64,000 nucleotides of DNA from Phaffia rhodozyma. Taxonomy: Eukaryota > Basidiomycota > Tremellomycetes > Cystofilobasidiales > Mrakiaceae. A model generated the notes under the pieces. It saw only the letters and a program-made list of their open reading frames with translations, was not told the origin of the DNA and made no database searches. The DNA is taken from NCBI GenBank assembly GCA_014706385.1, contig JACGZH010000001.1, forward strand, positions 2,217,501 through 2,281,500. The letters run 5' to 3'. Position numbers and translations under genes: made by a program. This document shows, piece by piece, positions 36,366 to 46,657 of this stretch (the stretch's first letter is position 1; every line of letters starts with the position of its first letter).

Positions 36366-38618
36366 TTAGCCGAATGGAGGCCAGGATTTGACTCTGGTGG
36401 AGGAGAATCGATCATATGGAGAAAGGCAAATCATCTGGTCAGTCTCTCTTTTCCTTCTTTCTTCTATGAACTGCATGACCGCTCGACTGAAATGCAAGAT
36501 TTCAGACAGAAGAAAAGAAGCGTAAAATACATACTTTGAGAAGTAGAACGGTTTCTGAACGGCCATGCCAATAGGAATAACCTCGCCCGTCAGAAGATTG
36601 TTGGAGAAATAAGTGTGTAGGTCTAATTTGTTCCATCTTTGTTTCCACAGTTAACCGTTTTCGTCATTTTGTGATCCGTTGAAGAAAGACAGAGAGATTG
36701 ATAAGTTGAGATATGCTCCAAGAGAGCTGAGAACGGATAAAAGAGACAGAGAGAAGCATGGCGAACCTCCCAAGCTGTGTACATCTCAGCCCTAGATCCA
36801 TCTCGAACTCGTATTTGTTTCCCTTCTTCATCCTGCCCTCCATCAGCCCTGGATCAACTAGCCCGGTCAAGACTACTCTGGGTGCTCCAGGAAGATGAAC
36901 TTGGTTCTTGTGGTGAGACGGTTCAAAGGAGGTCAGAGACCAATTGCCATGATGAAGACCTTTCATCCGAAGTGATCTATTCAACAAGGGAACTAGCGTT
37001 GAAGGGCTACATTCAAAGCGTATACAGACAGGATGGATAAAGGACAAATAGATGAGTGGCCACCCGTGAATGAATAAGAAGAAGGAGAAGAGTCAACATA
37101 CTGTTCGGTGGAAAGCAGGGAGATTACCGTTCCGTCCGCATAAAATCGAATAAGTCGATGATAGGTGACTGGCAGATAGGAAACACACACACACACAGTG
37201 GAAAATGCGATCAGCTTGGTCTTCTCTGGCTAGAACACGTTTAGAAGAAGGGAGAACATACCGGTATGAACTTCGTCGTACCACGAATTCTCAGTGATAC
37301 CCTGTCTATGATCTATCATAAGCCCCATATCCATAGTATCATTCGATTGAGCTGCAGCCTATCTAGTAGACTACGAAGACAAGAGAGAGTGAGATAGAGA
37401 AAAAATGACGAACAGTGGACGACAGATATGTACAGCCCGTCCATTCGGACTCGAGGGTGATTTATAAACGTCTCTCGGTAATTAAAATGATACGGTTTGA
37501 CCAACGCTTGTAAACTTATATGTCGTTCTATCTGGGGCGGCACAAACGTGAGCGCGCAAATTTTTCTGTTGTAGACAGAGGAGAGAAGAAGATCGACTCG
37601 GTAAGTTGGGCACGAACTGAACATATTGATGACCCAGAGAAGAGCAGTGAGAAGAACTAGGGATACATACTTCCAAACGCTTTGCTCTCTTCCCAACAAG
37701 AAGGCCTTTCGACAAACTCTTTCGAACGCGGAGACCGTTTTCCAATCACCAGATTCCATCATGATGGTCAATATGTATATGACGATCTCCTCTGGAAGAA
37801 CCCCCCAAGCGTATGGCTCTGTTTCCTCCGCCTGAACAAATGTTGGGTGTTCGTCTGCGATCGAGGCGTACACTGGTGACGCCGATGAAGAGGATACGGC
37901 TTGTTCGGCTGGAACATAGTCTGGACCTAGCTGGAAGTGAGTCTTGAAATCAAACACCAATGAACCCACTGGATCCTGAGCTTCGTGGTTGGACCGATTA
38001 TCACCTGTTGGCTCGACGATAGGCGGCGGATCGAGAGGATCGGATGAGGCCGTCGGGTAGTTCTCATGCTGAAGGGCGAGCTCCCTTTGAGTTCGCTGGT
38101 ACAACTTGTCTATCTGATCGTTCATCCGGAAAGCACGCTGATAAAGCTTAACGGCCGGACCAAGCTGACCTGATCGTTCGGCATCGATGGCGAGTGCATA
38201 CACGTCGAGCGCAGAAGCCTCAGATGAGGGGGTGAGTGTTCCAGTGGAAGTGAGCGGTTGGTGATGTTTGAATTGGGCACTTCCAGAAAGAGACGTAGGA
38301 GGGACGATTTTTGACTTTGACTTTGGAGATGTTACGGGCGATTTCAAAATAGCTTTCTGGGTGGAAGGTGAGGTCGGTGTAGACGTTGATGGTGGAGGAA
38401 TCGGTACTGTTCGTGTCGTAGGAGACAATCGGGGTTGAACAGCGGACGATTGTTGGTTCCCGTGCTGATGGTGATGAACAACCTCATCTTGCCATTGTTT
38501 TCTGGATATTCAAGCGATTAGTTCGAAAGAACACACAACCCCAGGATGATCAGTGCAGCTAGACCCACCTGAAAGACTCGAGATCCTGGGAAAGATCTGC
38601 TTTTGTATGCTCATCCAT
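36366..38618 (-). CDS. F-box protein HRT3/Pof7-like
   Basis: SCF ubiquitin-ligase receptor of the Hrt3/Pof7 (FBXO9-type) family. Exon 1 gives MDEHTKADLSQDLESF, splicing (AG|A AAA) into a Pro/Ser/Thr-rich linker. A TPR-like/MIT-like helix pair ALDVYALAIDAERSGQLG then AVKLYQRAFRMND (38120-38200) precedes the F-box AWGVLPEEIVIYILTIMM (37790-37830) with VCRKAFLLGREQSVWK. The conserved C-terminal half follows: NYRETFINHPRVRMDGLYIS (37440-37500), VTYHRLIRFYADGTVISLLS (37110-37170), a lipocalin-like block with NKYEFEMDLGLR, and the end VQKPFYFSK|VKSWPPFG, close to the family's KPF.FSRVKSY ending. The start was chosen at the first ATG, which keeps the leader in frame. Confidence 0.87.
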
Positions 38619-38976
38619 GGTTGACCGTCCGAGGGAGAGAAAGAGTGCGAGAGAAAGAACGACTAAGGCAACATTGGATGACTCAGCAAACCTCAGCCAC
38701 GCCCACGACAGAGCTATCAACATCCTTTCTCTTGCGTATGTTCACATACTCTTGACAGAATGTAGCTAACAGAGGTTGAGACAGAAGGGACACCGTTGAG
38801 CACATATATATACATAGTATAGTTCTCTGAGTGTGGGTGCTATGTTTGTGCAGCGCACGCTAACAGACCGGTGAAAAGGAAAGAGAAAAATAAAGATGAA
38901 ATCTAGACGAAGACCGGACAGAGTAAAGAGTCAAAACAATCGACCAGAGATTTTGAAGAAGAGAAAGTCTTTTTCT
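38619..38976. other. Spacer between HRT3-like start and KIN17 stop
   Basis: About 360 bp on the minus-strand path from the KIN17 3' end to the HRT3-like start. It should include the HRT3-like promoter and the KIN17 terminator. Contains a TATATATACATA stretch near 38806. No gene seen. Confidence 0.5.
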
Positions 38977-40434
38977 CTAGAGCCTGACCCGTTTGGCTCC
39001 TCCAAACGGCGTCCGACCTCCGTTCTCAGCTATTCGTTTCTTCCGCTCCTCGTCCTCCTTGATCAACCTCTCTGTCGCACTCATTGGCCTGGCTATTCCC
39101 TTCGAGGATGAAGATGATGAAGATGATGAAGAAGCCTTGAAGACATTGGTAGAAGGTGCTGCTCGCTTGAGCGGGTTGATCGTCATCTTGAGTGGGTTTG
39201 ATACAGGAGCTGACGTTGACAGTGGGGGAGGAGGAGGCGGGGGCATTGGTGAAGTGGTTGTGGATGTTGATGATAGCTGAGAGATTGGTGCAGGTGAGCT
39301 CGATGATGCAGCAGAGGTTGTAGCAGCAGCTACTGGTTTGGGTGCTCCGAACGAAAACGCAATCTTCCCTCCTTCAGCAGGACGTTTCAGGCCTTCCTCA
39401 ACTTTCGGCCCAGCTGTAGATCCATCACTAGCGGTAGGATCTTCAGAATTCGAGTTGGAGGCAGACGCCCGAGCGATCTGTTCAGCCAGTAGTTTTCGTT
39501 GTCGTTGTTCATCGTCTGTATCTTGGCGTTCTTTCTTCATAATAGCTTCCTGTTAGAGATGTGATCAGATTCAGAGTATAATGTGTGTAAGAACTTCTGG
39601 GGCGAGCTACTTTCTCGTAAATTGAGATAAGAGAGTTTCTGGCCAAGCTTCCCGGTCTAGAGAGACAAAAAGAAACGACACGCACCTGCCTGGCCAACGC
39701 TCCTGGACTGTTGTCCACCCAGCTAATAAAGAATCCTTTCTCGGTCTCGTCGACCCGAACGATTCCTTCCTTTCCGAGGTGCTTGACAAAGTCGGTCAGG
39801 GTAACCCATTTTGTTGCATTCATGTGAACATGATGCTTGTCCTGAATATATTCCTGATAAACCTGATTCGCTCTAATACGCTTAGTATTGTATCTATTCA
39901 GATTCGAAAGATTGCCGGAGGAAGGCGGAAACACATCAGAAGTTTGAACGCGAAAAGACAGGCAGAGAGACCAAGAGAAACAACACAAACCGACGAGATA
40001 GAAGAACAATGAACTCGTCCATGAAATTCTGAGAGAACTCGTCAATGTGCTTCCCAGAATTCTCTCCAACGACCAACATTTGTCGGAGATGCTAAAGAGC
40101 ACATTTGCCACAAGCCCAAAGGAGACGCAATCAGTTTTAGGCCCATCAAGTCCATACTCTTCTCTCCTCTTGTGAAGGTAGCAGAAAGATGAAGTTATAC
40201 GGACAGCTTCAGTGGCGATATGGCATTTGAATCCGTTGTCATCCCTCATTTGCTTCTGGCAGACCTGGCAGTACCATCTGAGTCTGCCCAGGCCCTTGGC
40301 CTTCATGGCGTTCGCGACTTGTTTCCTTTCAGTGATTTTCGTTTAAAACGCGACAGACAAACACAAGTCAGTCCTGATCGAATAGAAGTACAGAGAGTTT
40401 GAACCTACGGTGTTCCAGCAGCTGCCTTTCCCAT
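38977..40434 (-). CDS. KIN17: KIN17-like DNA/RNA-binding zinc-finger protein
   Basis: Nuclear protein of the KIN17 (yeast Rts2) family, linked to DNA replication, repair and the spliceosome. Exon 1 gives MGKAAAGTP and joins (CC|G AAA CAA) to KQVANAMKAKGLGRLRWYCQ, then VCQKQMRDDNGFKCH, the C2H2-type zinc finger WYC..C.K..RD.NGFKCH; the next exon starts HLRQMLVV. The winged-helix domain is complete: IRANQVYQEYIQDKHHVHMN, then ATKWVTLTDFVKHLGKEGIV and RVDETEKGFFISWVDNSPG (39700-39900). The C-terminal exon (38977-39540) is low-complexity (Ser, Pro, Ala; poly-Pro near 39230) and ends with the conserved TPFGGAKRVRL. No KOW/SH3-like C-terminal domain of the animal protein is visible, as in other fungi. 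Its start lies only 149 bp from the divergent BOR1 start, so they probably share a promoter. Confidence 0.94.
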
Positions 40435-40583
40435 CTTGATAGAAGTATACTCGAAGAGAAGAGTTGGTGGTGGTTGTTGGCGGGTAAGGAATCTCGGTTA
40501 GTCATAGCTTCGGTCAGCCCCTATAACAAAAAGCTCCCAGAACGTCTACGCCCAATTCCATTCGATCATCATTCTACACAGCC

Positions 40584-43500
40584 ATGATCAGGAGATCATC
40601 CGATAGACCGTCTGTCGTCCACTCGAGGATAACTAACTATTCGAGCGAACGCGCTGCAGAGGGAGATGTGTTGGATGGCAGAAGAACCAGGAAATCCCTT
40701 TACGGGCGGCTGGGTTATCCAGGTAGAGGGATGTGGAACGACTTGAAATCGGTAGGTCTCTATCTTCTACGGCCTACCATACCTTCTTTCTGTTTGCCTG
40801 CTTTGATGCTAATAAAGGATTTAATTTAATCTGCTATCTGCCTGATGACTGACTGCAGAGAAGTCCATATTATGTGTCAGACGTGCGTGTTCTCGATGAC
40901 CCGCTTGACTCTCTGTATAGTCTTTGACTTCACTCTTACCGATTCCTTCCTTGCCAATTCGGTTTCTCCGTCCTCTCCTTCGGACCTGCAAGTGGGTGGA
41001 CGCGTACAACTATCGGGTCGTCCCAGCTACTGCCTTTGTCTTTTTCTCCAATGTCCTAGTCAGTCTTTCTCTTGGTATTTCCTTTCTAACGCGTTCGATC
41101 TGTCGGACTTACCCCATCCTCGCTTCGGATGCCTGTCGTTGTCTAGCCGGGTATTGCTTTTAGTCTAGATTTGATAGAAACGACCGGGAAATATGGAGTC
41201 AACGAGGTGCTGCTCTCCAGTAAGATGGTTTTTCTCTGTTTTGATCTTTGGTCTGCTATGCTAAACCACATCAAGCGCTGATCTGTTTGTTTTCTGCCTG
41301 TGCTCGGATACTACTCGAAAAGCCTTCATATCTGCGTTTGTTTTTTCGATATTTGGTGCCCAGCCGTTGTGTATTTTGGGGGTAACAGGTTTGTTCTCGT
41401 CTCTTACTACACGTGTTTTCTGGTTGTCTGAGAAGATTGACCTCCTTCTTGATGCGCAACAACTGGATGGATAAGGCCCGATTACTGTATTTAACAAGGT
41501 CATTTATGATATCTTCAATGGGATGGAGAGCGGACCGGATTATCACAACTTTATTGGGTAAATCTTACTTGCCTCGGAGAATTATACCATACTCCGCGCA
41601 CAGATTTTGATCATGTCTCTGCCGTTCTCGCTCCTTCTTAGATGGACTTACCTCTGGGCAGCTATCATGCACATCGTCTTTGCTGTCTTTGGGGGATGCA
41701 ACTTTTTGAAATATGTTACCCGGTATCCCTGTGAGACATTTGGGTTCTACGTTAGGTATGATATGCAGAGTTCTTTGGATGGCTCTTACAACTCTTACGT
41801 GTTTTTACAACTTCGCGCTCATCGCCGTGTCTGATTTTATTCAATCCAATCATTCAGTTGGGTCTATCTTCAATACGGAGTTCAAGGTATGTAAGAGGAG
41901 AATTGCAAGACTTAGACAACAAAGGACTTGATTAACCCTTTGACTGCTGACCCATCTTCTTGAACAGTCATCACTCGTCAATTTCCTCTCCCCCTTTCGT
42001 CTTCTTTCCTCTCCATCATTCTCGCTATCTTGACTCTCGTGGTTGGTCATGTATTCAATCTTGTGTCCACTCAGCCCTATTTCCATCGACACGTCCGTCG
42101 GTTCATCGCAGATTACGGAATGCCAATCTCTGTGGTCGCGTGCAGCGGGCTTGCCTACTGGGGTAGATTCCATGTAGGAATCGACGTGGAGGAGACGAGG
42201 CTACCCTTTCAACCGGCGTTCATGCCGGCTGAGGGAAGACAATGGTTGGTTCGATTCTGGTCGTTAGAGGGAAAGTGGGTTGGGGTCTCGTTTCCTTTTG
42301 GATTCGTTCTGTTTGTGGTCCGTCCTTTCGCCTCGTCTAGCTCTAGGGGCTAACTCTCGTATCCTGTGTGCTGAAGCTGACTTGAGATATTGGATGGATC
42401 AAGCTCTTTGCATTTGATCATAACGTCTCTTCGTTGATCGCTCAGGGCTCCGAATTTCCTTTGAAGAAGCCTCCCGGCTTCCATTGGGATTGTAGGCATC
42501 GATTTATACTTCTCTTATTCCTTATCGATTTGCGCACAACATGTCCTAATCAGATACCTCTTTATCACATCTGACATCAAAGTCTTCCTGCTAGGAATAA
42601 CGACGTTCATTGCTGGCCTACTTGGGATTCCAGCGCCGAACGGTCTAATCCCTCAAGCACCTATGCATACTCAGTCACTCGTTGTCATGGGCTTTTGTCA
42701 AAAGAAGATAGATGTTGATGAAGACACCGATGACGTGGAGAGCGGGATAGACGTTCCTGATCCGGCTTCGGGGACGAACGTAGGGGCGGAGAAGGCCAAC
42801 GGTGGAGGGGAGGCTAGGAAGGGAAAGGAGGAAAGACCGGTGGGTGTGGTTGAGCAGAGAGTATCGAACTTGCTGCAAGGCTCAGCTTGTCTGGTTTGTC
42901 TCTTCTTCAGAGTGTTATGCTTCTTAAGCGTTTGTTCACTTCTAACAGGTCTTGACTCTTTGCGATCATCCTTTTTCTAGGTTCTCATGACAGGTCCATT
43001 CTTGAAATTACTCCACTGGGTACCCAAAGGAGTTCTAGCCGGTCTTTTCGTATGTTTTTTCTACCTCTCTAATTCGATTGCCCCTCATTTAGATGATTGA
43101 CGATTCTTTTCTATCTCCTCTTTTTAATCAAAAGTGGTTGATGGGCTCAGGGGCACTGGCAGGATCGGGTGTGACGGCGCTCATCTTATACTGTATTCAG
43201 GATAGAACACTCATTCCTACAGATGAACCATTAAGACGGGTCCGGCTTTCAAGAGTTTATATGTGGTTGGCACTCGAGCTGATTGGATTTGCAGCGACGT
43301 TCGTGAGTCTACCTCCTTCGCGTCATAGCTCACCTGTTCGCTCACAAATGAAGAAAGGGCAAAGGCAAAGAGAGAACTGATCGTGTGCTCTTCCTTTCTT
43401 TCTGATAAACTCATCAGGCCATCACACAGACCATTGCAGCCATTGGCTTCCCTATCGTAGTAGGTTCCCACCATCTCGTCACTTTTTTCCTGTATGATGA

Positions 43501-43699
43501 GCTTCGTTGCGAAGAACAACGTCACTAAACAGTTTACTTTCTTCGTATTCTGATCAAAAACGCTCGATAGATCTCCTTGCTTATTCCTGTCAGGATATGG
43601 ATCATTCCGCGCCTTCCTTTTACGCCAGAAGAGCTTGCTATATTGGATGGCCCGACCGCCTCTCCTTTTACTATGGAGAGTGTAGGAGGTTCCATCTGA
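40584..43699 (+). CDS. BOR1: Boron (borate) efflux transporter BOR1, SLC4 family
   Basis: Plasma-membrane anion exporter related to band 3. Exon 1 is a hydrophilic head (MIRRSSDRPSVVHSRITNYS) ending GRGMWNDLKS; the next exons give WVDAYNYRVVPATAFVFFSN and YGVNEVLLSSS, the conserved start of the SLC4 membrane domain, followed by FVFSVFGAQPLCILGVTG (41330-41395), the family's FGG/QPL.I.G.TG motif. Then FNKVIYDIFNGMESG, YLWAAIMHIVFAVFGGCN, a central hydrophilic segment, FIAGLLGIPAPNGLIPQAP (42610-42660) with the conserved GIP.PNGLIPQAP motif, and SACLVLMTGPFLKLLHWVP|KGVLAGLF. The last exons give IGFPIVLLIPVRIWIIPRLF, TPEELAILDGPTASPF and stop after SVGGSI. At least eleven introns. Ten to fourteen membrane helices expected. 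Confidence 0.93.
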
Positions 43700-44192
43700 G
43701 TTGTATCCTTTATGTTGTCACCATAGATTACTTTCTTCTCTGCCATTCGTGCTCTACTTATATATGTAATCAGAGTGCTGGCCATTCCGAACTTTCTGTC
43801 AGACCTGCGACCACCAAAATGACCTACACATAATATTGGTCTCTCTGCCCTTTCTGTTAATCTGAGACTGCGACCATTTTTGCTTCGTTCAAGCGGCCAT
43901 CGATAACATGCATGACGTAAGGTATTGACAAATGTACTTCGAGCTGAACAACTGATTCCAGAGAGAAAGGGGGGGGTGAAGAACTTGTAGAAACCCTGTA
44001 AGAATCTTTGCCGCAGGTAGCCTCTTGAGTCGATGAAGAAAGGGCAAGGGACAATCGGTTGAGAGCCGTTATAGAGGTTTCGACCTATATAGGGAGAATG
44101 GTTACTTTTCTAGTCTAGATGAGAAGACAGAAAGGAAGGAAGTCACACCTGGTCAGAAGATGGAACAGGAAGGCCTGAGCTAGCTGGATCAA

Positions 44193-44504
44193 CTACTCAC
44201 CTGTGCGTCTTGATCTAGTCTTTTTTAGTATTCTTCTAAACTTCAACCACCTCACCTCAGCTCCAAGCCTAGCTTTATTTTCCTTCATCTGCAGGCTCAC
44301 CAGTTGCCATTTCAATCGCCGTCCTACCTTTTGTCTCTCTTTTGCCTCATCTGCCGTCAGGTGTTTCTTCATCCATGCCATCTCTTCCCACCTTACCCTC
44401 CATTCTCTTGACTCTTGAAGTGCCTTCCTTGACTTTAGCCGCGCAATCATTTCTATGGTCATCTTGTGCCAGACGTACGCTTTGGTGAGGGCGTGAAGGA
44501 CCAT
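44193..44504 (-). CDS. Short protein related to the C-terminal region of the right-edge Cys-rich family (small gene or relic)
   Basis: A 103-codon frame from an ATG at 44504. Its centre, WEEMAWMKKHLTADE, matches WSEMGWMEKHMTSDE in the uncharacterised protein encoded at 62262-64000, and the alignment extends over about 60 residues (ARLKSRKALQESREWR before it, VGRRLKWQLVSLQMKE after it, with RL, L, E, R, G and L conserved). Very basic with high helix propensity. The cysteine cluster and coiled coil of the longer relative are absent upstream. The frame ends ...RRTGE followed by a stop that overlaps a good donor (GTGAGT at 44200-44195), so the protein may be spliced onward, but I could not settle an acceptor. 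It may be a real short gene, a truncated paralogue, or the remaining 3' exon of a decayed copy. Confidence 0.5.
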   Translation of the reverse strand: MVLHALTKAYVWHKMTIEMIARLKSRKALQESREWRVRWEEMAWMKKHLTADEAKERQKVGRRLKWQLVSLQMKENKARLGAEVRWLKFRRILKKTRSRRTGE

Positions 44505-45085
44505 TCTTCCAAGTAGTAAGAGAGATTGGATAGAAGGAGTTGAGGAGTTGAGGAGAACAGAGAAATTTCAAGGGTCGTATCTTATAGTCGACTCTCCGAG
44601 CACAAGGATGAATCTGGAACGAGCACCGAACCGAAAGCGGTCAGCAGTCGGAAAGCTGTTCATGGATCAAAGGGAACGAAGAACGACAGCACACTGCAGA
44701 TAATCCGAGGTTAGCAGAAAGAACATAAGACACTCCACTCGCTCGACATGATCCGTCCATGTGCTGCTGGACAAAAACACAGAAGAAGCTTCAGCTCCTG
44801 TATGATACATGAACAGATGGCTATCGACGAACGGTACTTGACCAGCCGGGCTACATACAGACGACACAAGAGCGGTGTAGTTTAAGCTGATCTGATCTGA
44901 TCTGATCTGATCTAATCTAATCTCAGTTTTGATCACGTGTGTCTACACAGCACTCAGGGGACTCAGCCATCCGACTGGCCCTGAACCGGCCACCGTGACT
45001 GTTAGGGTTACGCCCAGGCAGAAAAAGAAATTCATGTAGTTGGCTGGATTCTCTCTTCTCTCCTTTCCATCACCATTCGCCCAAC
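44505..45085. other. Intergenic region upstream of eL41
   Basis: About 580 bp, with a 5-bp tandem repeat at 44887-44921. No gene seen; frames are short. The last part should hold the eL41 promoter. Confidence 0.5.
44887..44921. repeat. CTGAT/CTAAT pentamer tandem repeat
   Basis: Five copies of CTGAT followed by two of CTAAT, 35 bp. The unit equals the consensus branch-site core of fungal introns, but here it lies outside any identified intron; probably a simple repeat. Confidence 0.9.
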
Positions 45086-45392
45086 ATGAGAGACAGTGAG
45101 TAGGCTTTGTTGAGCAGACAGGCCTTTGATTCCTTTCTAGTCGCCGGTCTTGTTCTTTCTCGACCTTTGTCCGTTGGGTCAAGCTTGCTTGGACAGGACA
45201 GAGGAAGATTTAGGCGAGGGTCGTGCGACTAAGAGGGGAAAAAGGGTCTTGATCAATTTTGTGCATGCATCCATGCTTTGAATATCAAACTCACCAATTG
45301 TTCTCTTGTTCTTTCCTCCTGTAGAATGGCGCAAGAAGCGAATGAGAAGGCTCAGAAAGAAGAGAAGAAAGATGAGAGCTAGATCCAAGTGA
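45086..45392 (+). CDS. RPL41: 60S ribosomal protein eL41 (25 residues, split by an intron)
   Basis: One of the smallest known eukaryotic proteins, a single basic helix bridging the two ribosomal subunits. Exon 1 (45086-45095) is ATG AGA GAC A, then a donor GTGAGT; the 229-nt intron ends at TCCTCCTGTAG (45324) and exon 2 (45325-45392) resumes AA TGG CGC. The product starts MRDKWRKKRMRRLRKKRRKM and ends RARSK, which agrees with the universal eL41 pattern MR.KW.KKR.RRL.RKRRK.RARSK. The frame is far too short for usual gene finders and the plus-strand ATG at 45326, which opens a different frame, would mislead them. Intron phase and both splice signals fit, so the call is firm. Confidence 0.95.
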
Positions 45393-45435
45393 TCAACTCG
45401 CAGGTTCGTACCTTTTTTCCCTCCCTTTTTTTCTT

Positions 45436-45939
45436 TCAAAAAGTATATCCAGCTTGAACAAAAATCCTGATCTTGACATCCTCTTCCTTCAGCTTACCTG
45501 CCTCGGACTCCTCTCGAACTCTTTTAAACCAATCTCTCTGAAACATCTCTCCTCTGTAATCGTCTCTCTTCGGTCGACCACCTTTCGGACTTAAACCCCC
45601 CGGAACCTTCCTCGAACGCGGACCGTATGGGTATGGAGATAACGGAGTTGCTGGACGGGCTGTTGGGCTTTTTTGAAGGATAGAGGGTGGACGAAGCTTG
45701 GATTCCTCTGCCTGTGGCTTGACTCTGGATTCAATCCCCCTTTAAAACCCCATATTCGCTCTTGTGATAACTAGAAGGGAGAACATAAGGACAACCACTA
45801 GTGACATCAGCTGATAACGAACTCTCTTGACACAATCTTCTTGAAAGCAATCCACGATGCTGAGCAAACCCATCCACAGACAGACTCGACTGAACACAAT
45901 GAGAATGAAACCCAACGCGAGCTGAATCTGATCCATCAT
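45436..45939 (-). pseudogene. Uncharacterised small membrane protein gene with an apparent frameshift
   Basis: Exon 1 (45823-45939) encodes MMDQIQLALGFILIVFSRVC and continues LWMGLLSIVDCFQEDCVKR, a likely membrane anchor. A 52-nt intron (GTTCGT...branch CTGAT...CTTCTAG, 45771-45822) joins in phase to LSQERIWGFKG. Within a G5 run on the coding strand (45736-45740) the frame must shift by one base to continue into a clearly protein-like stretch: RVKPQAEESKLRPPSILQK, then PYPYGPRSRKVPGGLSPKGG, then DDYRGEMFQRDWFKRVREES, ending KIRIFVQAGYTF. Without the shift, translation stops soon after. This is either a sequencing or assembly miscount in the homopolymer, or a recently broken gene. I do not recognise the family; WGFKGG and RDWFKRVREE look like conserved motifs. 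Its start is 51 bp from the divergent molybdopterin synthase gene. Confidence 0.5.
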
Positions 45940-45990
45940 CTGCTAGCTGAAAAAAAAAGCCAGACTCCCTCTTTGTTGGTCGCCGTCATC

Positions 45991-46393
45991 ATGTGTTCTG
46001 TCCATGTACTCTTTTTTGCTTCAGCCGAGGATGCAGCTGGATGTTCTCGAACGGATGTCTCTCTCCCTGCAGTTGTAGACTCAGCTACAGCAGACCCAGG
46101 GTTTTCACTCACTCAGCTGTCGATCATCCTGGCCATCAAGTTCCCGAAGCTCGGCAAGGTATTGGAAACCTCAACATGGGCTGTCGACGAGGAACTCGTG
46201 CCAGATGAAGATGTGGATACAGTGTTGCTTAACGAGGGTTCGGTGGTGGCCGTCTTGCCTCCAGTCTCCGGGTAAGCTTTTTTTTGTGTGTTCTCCATCA
46301 GTTGAGATTGTAGGGAGATAGAATGTCTTGGAGTTAATCGCGTTCTTCCTTTGTCGTCGTTTCTCCCTCTCGGGTCTTCTTCCAGAGGTTAGA
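45991..46393 (+). CDS. MOCS2A: Molybdopterin synthase sulfur carrier subunit (MoaD/MOCS2A)
   Basis: Ubiquitin-fold protein that carries the thiocarboxylate sulfur used to make molybdopterin. Exon 1 (45991-46271) begins MCSVHVLFFASAEDAAG, the beta-grasp opening V.VLFFA.A.E..G, and continues LSIILAIKFPKLGKVLET, then WAVDEELV and the signature TVLLNEGSVVAVLPPVSG. A 115-nt intron splits the second glycine: TCC GG|A GGT TAG gives the C-terminal Gly-Gly that is essential for thiocarboxylation. Total 95 residues, the usual size. The frame is open further upstream to 45841, but the ATG at 45991 fits the family start. Only the small subunit is here; in animals and some fungi the large subunit (MOCS2B) is encoded by the same locus, and no MoaE-like frame is visible nearby. 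Confidence 0.9.
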
Positions 46394-46657
46394 CTTTAGG
46401 CAGTTGTCAGAACTGCCGCTTCTGCACTCATCTCTGTGCTCCAGGATGAGTTGCGTTTGACGTGCAGATAGAGGACGAGAACGATGATGAATCGAACGGT
46501 GTCCATCTCAGATGGTTTCTCTTCTTCCTACTGACCAACCACCATCACCACCATCTCTTTCCCCTTCTCACCATCTCTTCTTTCCAAACATCTTCTACTA
46601 AAACAAAACAAGACAAAAGATCGGATCAACTCTCTCGACCTGATCTAATCATCTCAC

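Noticed and set aside
43534..44075. Long open frame on the minus strand antisense to the end of BOR1
   Set aside because: It mirrors BOR1 coding sequence and lacks protein-like motifs; probably a chance open antisense frame.
43857..44183. Possible further exons of the 44.2-kb gene (a Ser-rich frame ending at 43857 that could follow the RRTG segment)
   Set aside because: The frame-compatible join would need an intron of only 17 nt (44184-44200), below any realistic size; longer introns give other frames, one running antisense through the BOR1 3' end. Left unresolved.
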